Part shown: in pieces, positions 28,001 through 40,000 of the stretch
How positions within the stretch are numbered: the first letter of the stretch is position 1
Layout of the letters: each line of letters starts with the position of its first letter
Assembly: GCA_024734555.1 (NCBI GenBank)
Contig: JANPWX010000172.1
Span: 2,889,688 to 2,953,687, forward strand
From: Trochalopteron elliotii
Lineage: Eukaryota > Chordata > Aves > Passeriformes > Leiothrichidae
Length of the DNA: 64,000 bases
Reading direction: 5' to 3'
Translations under genes and position numbers: made by a program
The notes under the pieces: generated by a model
Seen by the model: only the letters and a program-made list of their open reading frames with translations
What the model was told of the DNA's origin: nothing
The model's database searches: none

Positions 28001-31000
28001 GCCCCCCACCCCCCCAAAAAAATCATAATGCTCAAACTTCTGTTTAGTTGCTTGTAAAAGTGGGGCTTAATTATACTTGCAAACAGTGTATCTTGACAAT
28101 TAATGACTAAACCCAGTCCTCATTATATTTTATTGTACTTAAAACATTGTTTGTTAGGTTGGAATTTGGTCAGTAGGGGTTCTTTGTAGAGTCTGGCTGA
28201 TGTGTTTCTCTTGATGTAACAGTACAGTCTTGTTATTTCAGGGCATTGAGCTTTGTTTAAAAATGAATAGATGAAGTAGTGCTTTAATCTTCCAAATCTA
28301 GAGCAGAAAGACAGCGTTGTACCTTAGTATCTACACAAGCACTCCTAAGTCATGCTGTAGTTAGGTATGTTGGTCAGTCTGTCTTGACCTTGTTTTACAC
28401 TTTGATTCATATCACTGTCATGGTTGATAATAAGTTGACATTTATTTGTTTGATATCAGAAAAAGGTGGCATATTATCTCAGTATATGTGATCTACTTTA
28501 GTGTTACTTATTTTTTTTTTCAAGAAAATAGTTATGTTGATAAAAAATGTTTTCAGGCTTATTTAAGATAGTGTGACTTTAAATGGCTGTTTTGCTGTGG
28601 TGGAGATGGCGTTCAGCTGTCCACTGCCTTAGAACAGTATGGACATTACTGTAATTAGATAATGAATGCAATACTTAAAGTGATTTCCCATCTTGTATTT
28701 GTCAGTTTTCTGACAAAGGAATCTGTTTTGGGTATTGTCATCATCCTCTGTCTCAGCTTCCAATATCCAAGACAAATCCCACGATGGTTGCATCAGCCTC
28801 CTTGAGCTATGTGAGACCTTCTGTGTGTTCTACTAGGAGAATGTCATGTAGTAACCACCTCTAAATCAGAATTTTGTTTTGTTTTGTTTCTCCTTTTGCC
28901 TGCAGTTGTCTTTACTGTGGCCTGCTTCTGTAGTGTAACTGTCTGGAGACATGCAAGCTCTTCTTCTTTTTAAGTAATAGCAGGTACAAAGAGAAGTAAA
29001 AGTTCTTTATTTTCTAAGCTAGACAGTCAGTGGTTTGTTTGTGAAAAGGAAATAATGTGTTTATCCTGTACTCTGAAGTCTTTGGTAGGCTCTGAGTAAC
29101 TGAATGCTTGCGACCAAACAAACTCCTTATTGACCTCTTATTAATATTTGAACTGTGCATAGCAGTATTCAATATATATTTATTTACATATACTTGAAAT
29201 GGGCTTGTTATACATTTTAAGGAAGAGGAGGAATCTGATGGCCAAATTTCGGCATTAATTCAAATAGCATGTTTTACTTCTGAAGAATCACGTTCTTAAA
29301 TGACATCTGTTTGCAATTTTTTTAAAAGGATAATATTCAAACATCAGAAGCTTTTAAAAGGGAAAATAATGATTTGAAGAAGAAGCATGATGAAGCTGCT
29401 TCAAAAGTTCTCCAGCTTGAGGAAGATATCATGACTGTTACTCAGAAAGCCATTGCAAAAGAAACTGAGTTAGACAGGTACTTATTCTTTTGTTATTTAC
29501 CTTCCTTATTTTACTTTTTTTTCCCCCAAAGGTTTTTTTTAGAGTAACATTTTTTATTATATGTATGGATTTTCTGTGTTAATAGTTCCGTACCATTTAT
29601 TTTTCAATGTTTCAGTCTGAAGGACAAACTGAAGAAAGTGATGCTTGAGAAGGAGCAACTTGAATGTGTGTTAAAGACAGAAAAGGATGAAAAAGAACTT
29701 TATAAGGTAACTTTATTACTTGTACCTGTATACACTAGAATGAAGCTGTTTGAAATAAAGGTAATAATGTTTTATGGAGAGGTCTAATAAATTGAATTTG
29801 TTAAGGAAAAATGGAAATGGGTAACTTCTGTGAACGTATCTTTAAGATAGTTATCGATGTTCTCATATAAAAATGAATGAGGAAAACAGCATCTGAATTC
29901 AACCATGGTATAAAAAGGTCTCTTAGAAGGAGAACAAATCACCAATTTGTTAAAGCTTGGACACAGTAACAAAAAATAATAGATTCTAGTGAGAAAATTC
30001 TTTAGTTATACAGTGCATCACCCAGTAACTGATCATCTTTAACACACTTTTTCATAACTAAAGTATTTCTTAGTCATTTAAATTCTGTCTCCAGACTTTG
30101 TTTTCTAAATCCCTCTTCTTGAGCCTTGTGTATAACACTGAGAAGCTTTAGTAGCTACTCTATTGCATTGGTTTTTACCAGCATGGCTGATTTCTTTTGC
30201 TGGTATTGAGAGACGCCTGTATATAGAATAAAATACACTGCCACCCTCCCTCCCTCCAAAGCAGAAAAAACATTATATGCTAAAATAATGAAATCCTTAG
30301 GTTGTGTGAAACAGCACAAGTGTATTTAAAAGATTATTTCTGTTCCTAGATTATAAAATCTCAAAGCATCTTTTACAAGCATGGAATCCCTTTGTAAATA
30401 ACACAAATGTTCTGGTCTGAGTGGAAAACAGTTGAGTGCAGGAGCTATTTTGCATTCTTGTAGGCAGAGTTGTTAAAAGTAGTTTGCTGTCATTGAAAAT
30501 GAATATTCCTGATGTAGACTTCTTTGCTTACATGACTGTGGGCAGTTACTACTAGAAGTTTAATTTCTCTTTAGTTTTCTTCAAGTCATTTCTCTCTTGC
30601 TTGTCCTTAGTTGTCCAGCATTTGAGAAGAGAAGAGTGAGTCCTGAATAACTTAATTTGATGTGGAGGGAAATTAGGGCTTTAACTTCTAGCTGTAGAGT
30701 GGAGCTGTTGTTAGATGACCATACTGAAAGAATTCCAGCCAGAATGTTTGGGCTGGAGGGCAGTGGTAATATCAAATGTTTAATTTTTCTCTTTACCAGT
30801 TCTAATCTGCCTCAAGTCAGAATAAATTAGAATTTAGTGAGCACATAAATAGACAGGTGAACAGTAGTTCTCCTAACATGGAAGAAGTTTGACATATTTT
30901 AGCGTCATTGCAGATACACTTGAAGAATACAGAAATAGAAAACACCAAACTAGTAAAAGAAATCCAGACGTTTAAGAATTTGGATGCAAACAAAGAAAAC

Positions 31001-34000
31001 ATGATATCGTATTATAAAGAGGAGGTTGGCAGATTACAGCTATTAATAGCTGAGAAAGAAAATGCGAAGAAAGCTTTTTTGCACTCCTCATCAAACAAGG
31101 TAAGCAGTACTGATATAATTGGCCTGATATGAATAAAAATATCTAATGTTGTATGTGCTTGACAAGAGAAAGGAAGAAGTTGAAGAAATCATCAGGGTAT
31201 AGGCTAAGAGGCATGAGGATTATGATGTTCTCTGTAGATGCAGAAAATGGTGAAAAGACTGAGATTTGTTCTAGTTTTGCACCTTTTGAGCTTGTCGTGG
31301 TGTCACATGATGAACTGAGATTAACTGTGTGTGAAAAGGTAATCTTTGAGTCCAGTAAAAGTGGTGTGCTCCTGCATTGCTTTTAGCTTCATGAAAAAGG
31401 AAAGGAGGTTGAGGAACACGTTTGTAATGTCGCTATGTTGAGACTGTAAAGGGTGATGGAGAAGAAAAGAGGAGCCATGGAATGATTGCTGAAGGACTTG
31501 TTAAGTGAATGTATTATCAAGCTACAGTGCTGACTTAGAACTCTGCAGTGACAGTAGGGTTTCCAAGGAAGAGGTGCCTTACTATGCCCTGTGGTAGCTC
31601 TGTGGTTACCAAGTGAAATTGCTGAAGAACTCATATTTCTGCTGTCTGTGGTCCATGTGGGTTTAATTCAGACTTAGTTCTAGTTGGGTGCTATGGATAC
31701 CTGTATTGGGTTTGTGTAGGTTTTGGTAGTGGAGTGGCTTCTGTGAGAAGCTGCCAGAAGCTTCCCCTGAGAGCCAATTCCAGCCGATGCCTGACAGAGC
31801 CAATGCCAGCAGGCTCCGTGATGGACCCACCACTGGCCAAGGCTGAGCCTGTGGGGGATGATGGTAGCACCTCTGGGATAACAGATTAAAGAAGGGTATG
31901 GGAGAGGAGGAGACTATGTGAGAGGAATTGCAGCTGAAGAGAAGAGTGAGAACATGAGAGAGAGAATTCTGCAGACATCAGTGTCAGTGAAGGAGGGCAA
32001 AAGGTTCCAGGTGCTGGAGCAGGGATTCCTATGCTGAATGTTCATGGTGAAGCCTCTTGCAGCCTGTGTAGGACCTCATGCTTGAGAAGGTGAATGTGCC
32101 TGAAGGAATCTGGGAAGCCTGCAGTGGAGCAGGTTTGCTGGCAGGACCAGTGACCCCCACAGGGGACCTGTGCTGGAGTTGTCTGTCTGTTCCTGAAGGA
32201 CTGCACCCCATGAATGGGATCCTACACTGGAACAGTTCATGGAGAACTGCTCCCTGTGGGAAGGATACATGTTGGAAATGTTTGTAGAGGAGTGTCACCC
32301 ATGGGAGGGACCCCACACTGGAGCAGAGGGAGAGAGAGTGAGGAGTCCTCTCCCTGAGGAGGAAGGAGCAGCAAAGACAATGTGTGATGAACTGAGTGCA
32401 GCCTTCGTTCCCCATCCTGCTGTGCTACTGGAGGAGAGGAGATAGAGAATTTGGGAGTGAAGTTGAACCTGAAAAGAGGGGTTGGGGTCTGGATGCATTA
32501 AGACTTGGTTTTATTTCTCATTATCCTATTCTGATTTGACTGGTAATAAATTAGATTAATTTTTCCCCTAAGTTGAGTCTGGTTTTGCCCATGACAATAA
32601 TTGCTAAGTGATCTCTCCCTGTCCTCATCACAACCCACAAGCATTTTTTTATATTCTCCCCCTTGTCCAGCTGAGGAGGGGAATGGTAGAGTGGCTTTGG
32701 TGGGCACGTGGCATCCAGCCAGGATAAAGCCACAATAGAATAACCATTAGGTGTTTTTCTTTATGTACATCATCCTGTTCCATTTCATCCAAAAGGAATG
32801 CAGTTTCTGTACCCTGAGATTGTTCTCTGATCTACAGTGTGATAGACAATAATGAAATTGACTGGGAGTTTTGCTCTACAAATGTGCTCTTGATCCAAAT
32901 TAGAGTCAGTTTAGACATAGCCTTTGAGGCCAGCATGGAAAATTCAGATTATGCAGGCATCTTTCCTTGTGTGTCTTGCCAATCTTCTCACTGAAAAGCA
33001 ACTTGGAACTCAAAAGACTAGAAATTGTTTTAAAGTAATATGAGTTATGAATATAATACCTAAGTGGAAAAATAGTGCTGTTGAGAGTGGACATAGAATT
33101 TAAAAAGGGTATACTGTCTTGCTTTAAGTTACATCTTTAGATGTAACTACATATTTGTTTTCCTTTCTGCTCTTTTGTTTCTGAATGTGTTAAATTACTA
33201 CTGTGTTTTATTTTGAAGGGAGTGGATATGTGCCAGTACTGAAGCAACCAAGTGTTTATGTAATTTGTTAATCTTAAAGTGCTTTTGATGTTTCTGGTGG
33301 AATCATTAATAGTTTTATCTCACACTGTGAAACTGCAGGTATTTACTGAAATATGTTACCAATGTATCATGTGCTGTAAAAATATCTAGGAGACAGGTCT
33401 TCAGGGCATTTACTTGTCTATCCATCTTCATAAACTGTTACAAAATGTATTAGTATTCCTCTGGACTTAAGTGATGTTAAAAAAAATTAACAAATAATGG
33501 ACTAGAGATAGCTGAGTTTACATCTGGACTGAAGAATAAGAGATGATTATGTCATCATGGAGTCCAGAGGCAGTGACTACTTTATATAGTAGCTTCTTTA
33601 AAAAAAAAAAATTATAAATTATTTTTTGTAATCCTGGCCTTCTCTGAGGAGTTAGAGGCTGGTGGTTCAGCTTGGTCAGTTGGCTCTTGGGTTGCCCTGT
33701 GTGCTTAGTGTTATCTGCTGAAGCTTGTTTTTCATTACTGTTTCTGTCTCTTCCCTCTGGAAAGCTGCTTTTGCAAGTTCTTGGGAAATAGAGCTGTGAG
33801 AAAAACATTCCAAAGCTGCTTTACAGTGTTTTACGTCAACCTGTTGTAGGCACTGTAAAACCTCTTGCTCAGTTGTTACTTTCAGTGTGTTTCTGTGGGA
33901 AGAACTTTGTTTTTGATGCTGGAGTTCTCCAGTGATAAGAACAGAGATGTGGAAGACAGACTTTTTTGGTTATATGTTTAAAACTGAAGCTGAAATTCCA

Positions 34001-37000
34001 ACAAAAATCCAGAATTGAAACTTCTATTTCATAGTGAAACTGTTTCACTATGAAATAAAGTTTGCCTTTATTTCATAGTGAAATAAATTTGCACATCATT
34101 GCTAGCAGAGAAGACAAGTGGGGGGAATAGTACTTGTGTACTGATTTCTTGAGTTAGTAGTTTTGCTAAAGTCAGCAGGAAGACTTGGTTTTTCTTTCAG
34201 ATGTTTCTAATCCCTATACCAACCTTTATTTAAGCTTTGAATTAAAAAATCATGAATTCTCTTCCATCTCTTCTCTTTCCTAGGACGAGGCGAGTATTTT
34301 GAAAGAGCAGCTTCGGAAAGCTGAAGATCAGATTCAGGCTAGCAAACAAGAAGCTGTTCTAATGTCAAAAGAGCTGAGTGATGCAGTAAATGTGCGGGAT
34401 AAGACAATGGCAGATCTTCACAGTGCACGTCTGGAAAATGAAAAATTCAAAAAGCAGCTTGCTGAAGCTTTAGCTGAACTCATAAAAATCACAGCTTTGA
34501 AAAATGAACAGGTAAATTGTCAGTATTTAGTATTGAACTTTATCTGTATTTATAAAATCTTTACTGAAGCTTTACTGAAGACGGGGAATAAAATTCCTGG
34601 ATGATTAGTGCAAATAATTAGCAAATTCACTTTCAGCATTCAGTATACTACCTTAAATCAAGTGCATGTTAGCTGATCTGGAAGTTTGTTCAGAAAGGAG
34701 GTTTCTGCTATTACTCACATCTACTTCTCCCCACATTATTTTCACAGAATAATACAGTATTTATCTATGTTATTTTGAATCTTCTCTCTGTCTTAATTCT
34801 GTTAAATGAGCCACAATAGCCACATTAAACATTCATTCAAATAAGAGAATGTATTGGTAGAAACTTGGGTTATTTTATAACGTTCTTTTTTCATTGATAG
34901 ATTCTCTCTGAATTCTTTTAAGTCCTTCCAGTATTTGTGATCAAAGTTAATTTGCTTTAAGTACTTACAAGTATAAAAATATTAATGTAATGGCAACTGT
35001 CTTGATGTTATTCTTGGATAAAAATATAATAAGCTACTATATGTTTCATCATTTTGGTTAAAGTGAGCTTTATCAAGGATCTTCAGTGACTGCAACTGTA
35101 TTGCATTTATTTGCTACTAGGATTACTGTAATGGTGTAACTGTTGGAAGAAAATACATTGAGCTGAACACAAAATAGTAATGGAATATTACAACATTCAA
35201 AAGATCTATTATATTTAAAATGTCAAAGAATTGCATGTTTTTTTTCCTAAGAATTTCAGTTGTATACACTATGTTTTGAAATGTGTCTTGAAAGAGGTGG
35301 AAAGTCATGTGAATGCCTCAAGTTACCAGAAAGCATCTGAGCATGGCCTGTGTCTAGTTGCCTGATGTGGTTTGTGTGGCTTGTATATCACTGTTGTGGC
35401 TCAGTGGAACCACTCCTGGGTGAAATCTTGTGAGCGTGAGGGAATAGTTGTGCAGTTGTGCTGTGTGGCTATACTTGATTGTAGGATAGCTGGAACATGC
35501 CCTGGAAGGTGTTCAGACTTTTCCTATACGTTTGGACTTTGGATACACATTAATGAGCCCATAAAATAAGAAACTCCTTTACCTGCCTCTGGTATTTCAC
35601 CAGTGCCTGTTTATGTCCCTCAGTGTGTCCTGCTTGGAATGAAGTTCAGCATATATTCTGCTTCTCTCTGTGCTCTACTGCTTGTGCTATTCTTTTCTTG
35701 CCCACAAAGAAAATAGGAGCTTCAGTACTTGCATGGAGCATTTTGGTTTTTTAATTGAAAAAAGACTTTTTGGAAAATAGTGATGTTTGAACAAAAGAGA
35801 GAACAGTTTCTGTTTTTTTTTTAAGGAAGCTTCAAACGCAGTGGAGCAGGAACTGCGCAGAGAAGTTGAAGATCTGAAGCTTCGTCTACAAATGGCTGCT
35901 GACCATTACAAGGAAAAATTCAAAGAATGTCAAAAACTTCAAAAACAAGTAAACAAGTTTACAGAACAGGCAGTAAGTAGAATGGGATAAATTGCACTTA
36001 CTTTTTGGTAGCATTTCAACAAGAATCTAATTGCTTTCTCTGAAAGGTAATGCTTTTAAAAAGATTAAAATGTATGGTAAGCAATGACTCTTTACCATTT
36101 TCTTTCACAAACCTATTTGTGAAATTACTTCTATGATTCTTCTATGATTACTTATATGATTCTTCTATTACTTGTATGATTTAGGTAGTTGTCCAAACCA
36201 AGCATAGAATTTATAGTAGCTGGTGTAGAAGCCTAGTAGAGTTTGGATGATTCTAAAAAACATTACACTGTTTAAGGAAGAATTTTGAAACTGAAGCTGG
36301 GAAAATCTATAATTATTGCCTCTATCCAGTACCACCACAACAAAGCCCAGCCAAAATCCCCAAGCCCAAAGGTGGGGGAAATAGAGAACTTGAAGTAGGA
36401 TTTAAAAGCCAAGTGGGGAAGAAGTCTCCACAACACAGTATGGAGTTGTATTCCATATGTATTTTGTAATCTTTTCACTCTTCCAAGGTCAGTTTCATAA
36501 ATAAATGAACCTTTTCCAATGGTGACACAAGCCTTAGGCCACCTAGTAACTGAACCTGTCAGCCAATTTCAAACAGATTTGAGAGCAGAGTTCTTCAGAA
36601 TTTTGTAAAAATTAGAGTTGGAGAGGAGCTCAAAGAGGGAAAAAGCCTATGCAGAATGGCAAGATGTGAAAATATGAATTCTTAAGAAAACCAGACTTAA
36701 GTATTTCTCTTATCCACAGAACATTGCATAAAAAATTCTCATCCAGAAGGTCAATGGTGAATGAGTTGTCGTATCAGAGCATCTGTGGCTTTTCCTTAAA
36801 AATGTTCCTTATCTTTGGCAATGTTGTACATCTTACAGCAAACACCATATTTCATTGCTTTTGCTCCAGAAGTCCAGCAGATGTTGCTGATACAGACTCT
36901 ATTTTTCTAATGGAGTATTAGATTTAAGTTAATAAATTTAAATATAACTGATTCTCTAGAAAATGAAATTTCTCTAATAATTTGCTTAGAAATTACTCTT

Positions 37001-40000
37001 TCTAGGGAAAAAGACTTCCATCAAGTAAGAGGATAAAAATCAAAGTCTGAAGAAATTTCAGTCTTAGTAGAATTAAATGCTTTTTTGTATATTTGTTATT
37101 ACCTACTTGTTTAAATGTCGGTTCTGTCTAATTTTGGAGGAAATGATACATTTTGCAAGATACATTACTTTGTGCTTTGGTTTTCACTTAATCAAGTACC
37201 AAAAAAAAATTTCTTTTCACAAAGAAAACTGCAGGGCATCAACAGAAACTGACAGATGCATCTAACGTTGAAACAGCTACAGCCGTCCTTACAGGCAAAA
37301 AGTTGCCTGCATCTCCAGGTATCAACAGCTTAAATTTTGTCTGTTTTTATAAGCCTGAAAGTGTTGTCTATGTGAAGTAGTCACTAATAGTATTCTTAGT
37401 ATAAAGTAGGTGGACTTGTTCGGTTTAATTAAAGCATTAATTAGAGATGCGAAAATTGAGCTATTTTGTCTCTTACCAAGTGGTAACATTCATAAATAAG
37501 TTCATGTATCAGTTTAGTTTCTATATACTAGTGTCAGTAGAACTGAATTCTTGAATTTCTGCTTTGTGGTTAACAGAGATGTTTTTGCCAAGCTAAGAAA
37601 CAGTTTATTAAAAAAAAAATCTTACTCAAATTTTCAATTTGAGTATAATAGCACAATAATTTTGCAGTCATGTTATTATGACTATCCACTATAACATTCT
37701 ACTGTAAAATCAATCTGCTGAAAAGTTATGATTATGTGATAGCAAGGTCAAGTCTACTGACTTTTTTCATGAATTATAGGAGTAGTGGTTTATTAGAAAA
37801 TGTTTATAATTATTATAACTATTAATTATTGCAAAAATGATACTCTGAAACTTCAATATTTAATAGGTTAAAGTTAAAGAAGAAATCCTTCACTATGAGA
37901 CTGGTGAGGCATTGGAACAGGCTTCCAAAATGAGTTATGGATGCCCCATCCCCTGGGGTGTTTAAGGCCAGGTTGGACAGGGTTCTGAGCTGCCTTGTGT
38001 AGTGGAAGGTGTCCCTGCCCATGGCAGAGGATTGGAGCTAGAGGATCTTTAAGGTCCCTTCCAGCCTAAACCATTCTGTGTTTTTATCATTCGGTTTAAA
38101 TTGATAAATGCCAAAAAATGCCGATTAGCTGCTTCTGTGCTATTTTATAACTGACAGATTCTTGCTGTCTGTAAAGATCAAACGTTGTAATTTCTATCAG
38201 TTTCCTCCTGTCTAAAGTAAATTCAAGCATTTCTTAAAACATACAATCCCAGAAGTTCAGTGATAGTGTTGGTGAAGTAGTTTGCTGAGATACTTCCATG
38301 TTTTTGTGTAACAGAGTATTTAGAATTATAGCATACATATTCTGGTGTTTACTTTGTTTTCTCTTTTGGGAGAGTACTACATATGTGTGTATTTATGTTG
38401 ATCTTCTCTCAGTGTGAGAGAACTGAACACAGACATGGCAGTGAGGTTGTTGATCTTACATGGCACATAATGCTGGTTGTTGCTGTTTTGGATAATATAG
38501 AGCACTCTGTTTTTGCTGCACTCTCAAATCTGGGCTGTCATCTCTCTTATACAAACTTTATGGAACAAAAAAAATCAATGTTCTTGTTTTTTTCTTCGAT
38601 GTTCACAGTTAGCCCCATTTCATCTGACATAGTTTCGGAATCCATGGTAAAGGAGCAAGTGCGTGAAATGAATAAAGAGATTGCTGAGAAAACAGAGAAG
38701 TATAAGAAATGCAAGCAAATGTTGGCAGTAAGTAACCAGCTGCTTCAGAAAGCTGCACAAAAAGTAGCTGTAGGTGCTAAGCCTTAAAACTACAAGGCCT
38801 ACCCAGCTGAGTTGCCTTCCTTGTTTGTGTGATGCACTGTGATTATGGTAGAAATCTTAACACTGGAAAACACATTTTTGTTCAGTCAGCTCTTGACTAT
38901 GTATGGTTTTAGAGGGTCCAGACAAGGGAAACCAAGATACAGTAAAACAAATGTCCACATGCTTAAGGTTTTAAATACTTTCTGTTCTTACATTAAATGT
39001 AATTGGTTTTATAAATCAAATACAGCAGGTTGCTGTAAGCCAGTTGATGTTCGGAACAAGTGTGGCAGTGTTGGTCTGATACATTGTCCAAAACAAAGTA
39101 ACTTTTCCCTATCTGCCTGTCATGACTTTTACAGTATTTTCACACCTGAGTGGGTGCTGCCAACTACCTTGGGCTCAGTCATTCATGAAGGCATTTATTT
39201 GGTTGTTTTGACCAAAGTTGACACTTGATTTTCATTTAACCAGTTTGGATGTGTGTATGATGATGGAGTATTCCATGGCACTGGTAAAAAGTTGAGAACA
39301 GTTTAAGAAATTCTGAGTGTTGCCTGTCTTCATTTTGTTTATTTTATTTATCACAATGATACTATTCTATTTTAGTAACGTTTTCCAGGATGTAATAACT
39401 GTCCTGTAATTCTGTTCATGACCCTGTCCATGGAGAGCCTGCATTGGCTTCTGCTGGGTGTTCATTCCATAGTAATTTTTGAAGAAAGATTTGCCTCTGA
39501 CCTTCTGGATGAAAGATACTTAGGTTGCAAAAGTCATTTGGGAAAGGTTTTGTATTGAAGTGAGGCACTTGAAAGAATAATCATGGTTAGTAGTATTAGG
39601 GTACAAAGAAATTTGAAACTGAAACTAAAGAGGAATATCATCTTGTTGAAAACGCACAGAAAGAAATGCCTATTGAACACCATTTTTATGCAGTGTTCTG
39701 TGGTCCTGACCATTTCAAAGTCTTGAGTCAGGCTTGTAGAAGCCATTTGTAAATGGTCTTGCTTTAAAACCATGGAGTTAACACAGTGACATTTTGGGGG
39801 GTGGGAGGGAAAATCTCTTTATACTGTAAATATTTCATGCCATGGTATAAACTACTTTAGGATGAGAAGATGAAATGCAGTGTTTATGCTGATGAATTAG
39901 CCAAACTGGAGCTGAAGTGGAAAGAACAAGTGAAAATCAACGAGGGTATAAAATTACAGCTGGCAGCAATGGAGGATCAGTATAAAGTAAGTTACAAGTT

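Larger units (their letters stand above)
31100..34283 (+). other. TAX1BP1: TAX1BP1 intron 8 with solo LTR
   Basis: A GT-AG intron of about 3.2 kb (GTAAGC ... TTCCTAG). About a third of it is a solo endogenous-retrovirus LTR (31702-32734), which explains the local rise in GC and the cluster of spurious open frames on both strands. A triple palindromic repeat lies at 34025-34086. Confidence 0.88.
37319..38608 (+). other. TAX1BP1: TAX1BP1 intron 11
   Basis: A GT-AG intron of 1.3 kb carrying a CR1 fragment (37866-38086) and a small perfect hairpin at 37623-37645. No gene. Confidence 0.87.

Noticed and set aside
32029..32498. Open frames of 60-130 codons on both strands
   Set aside because: They lie inside the solo LTR. 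Its raised GC content explains them, and none resembles a retroviral or host protein.
37197..37265. Earlier acceptor (AG at 37195-37196) for the exon at 37225
   Set aside because: From phase 0 it reads into a stop codon after 22 codons. The acceptor ending at 37224 keeps the frame and matches human.
38383..38608. Open sequence upstream of the TAX1BP1 exon at 38609
   Set aside because: It is in frame by chance. The acceptor TTCACAG and the phase of the preceding exon place the exon start at 38609.
39795..39808. G-rich run before a TAX1BP1 exon as a quadruplex
   Set aside because: It has only three separable runs of three or more G (GGGGGG, GGG, GGG), so it does not meet the four-run pattern.
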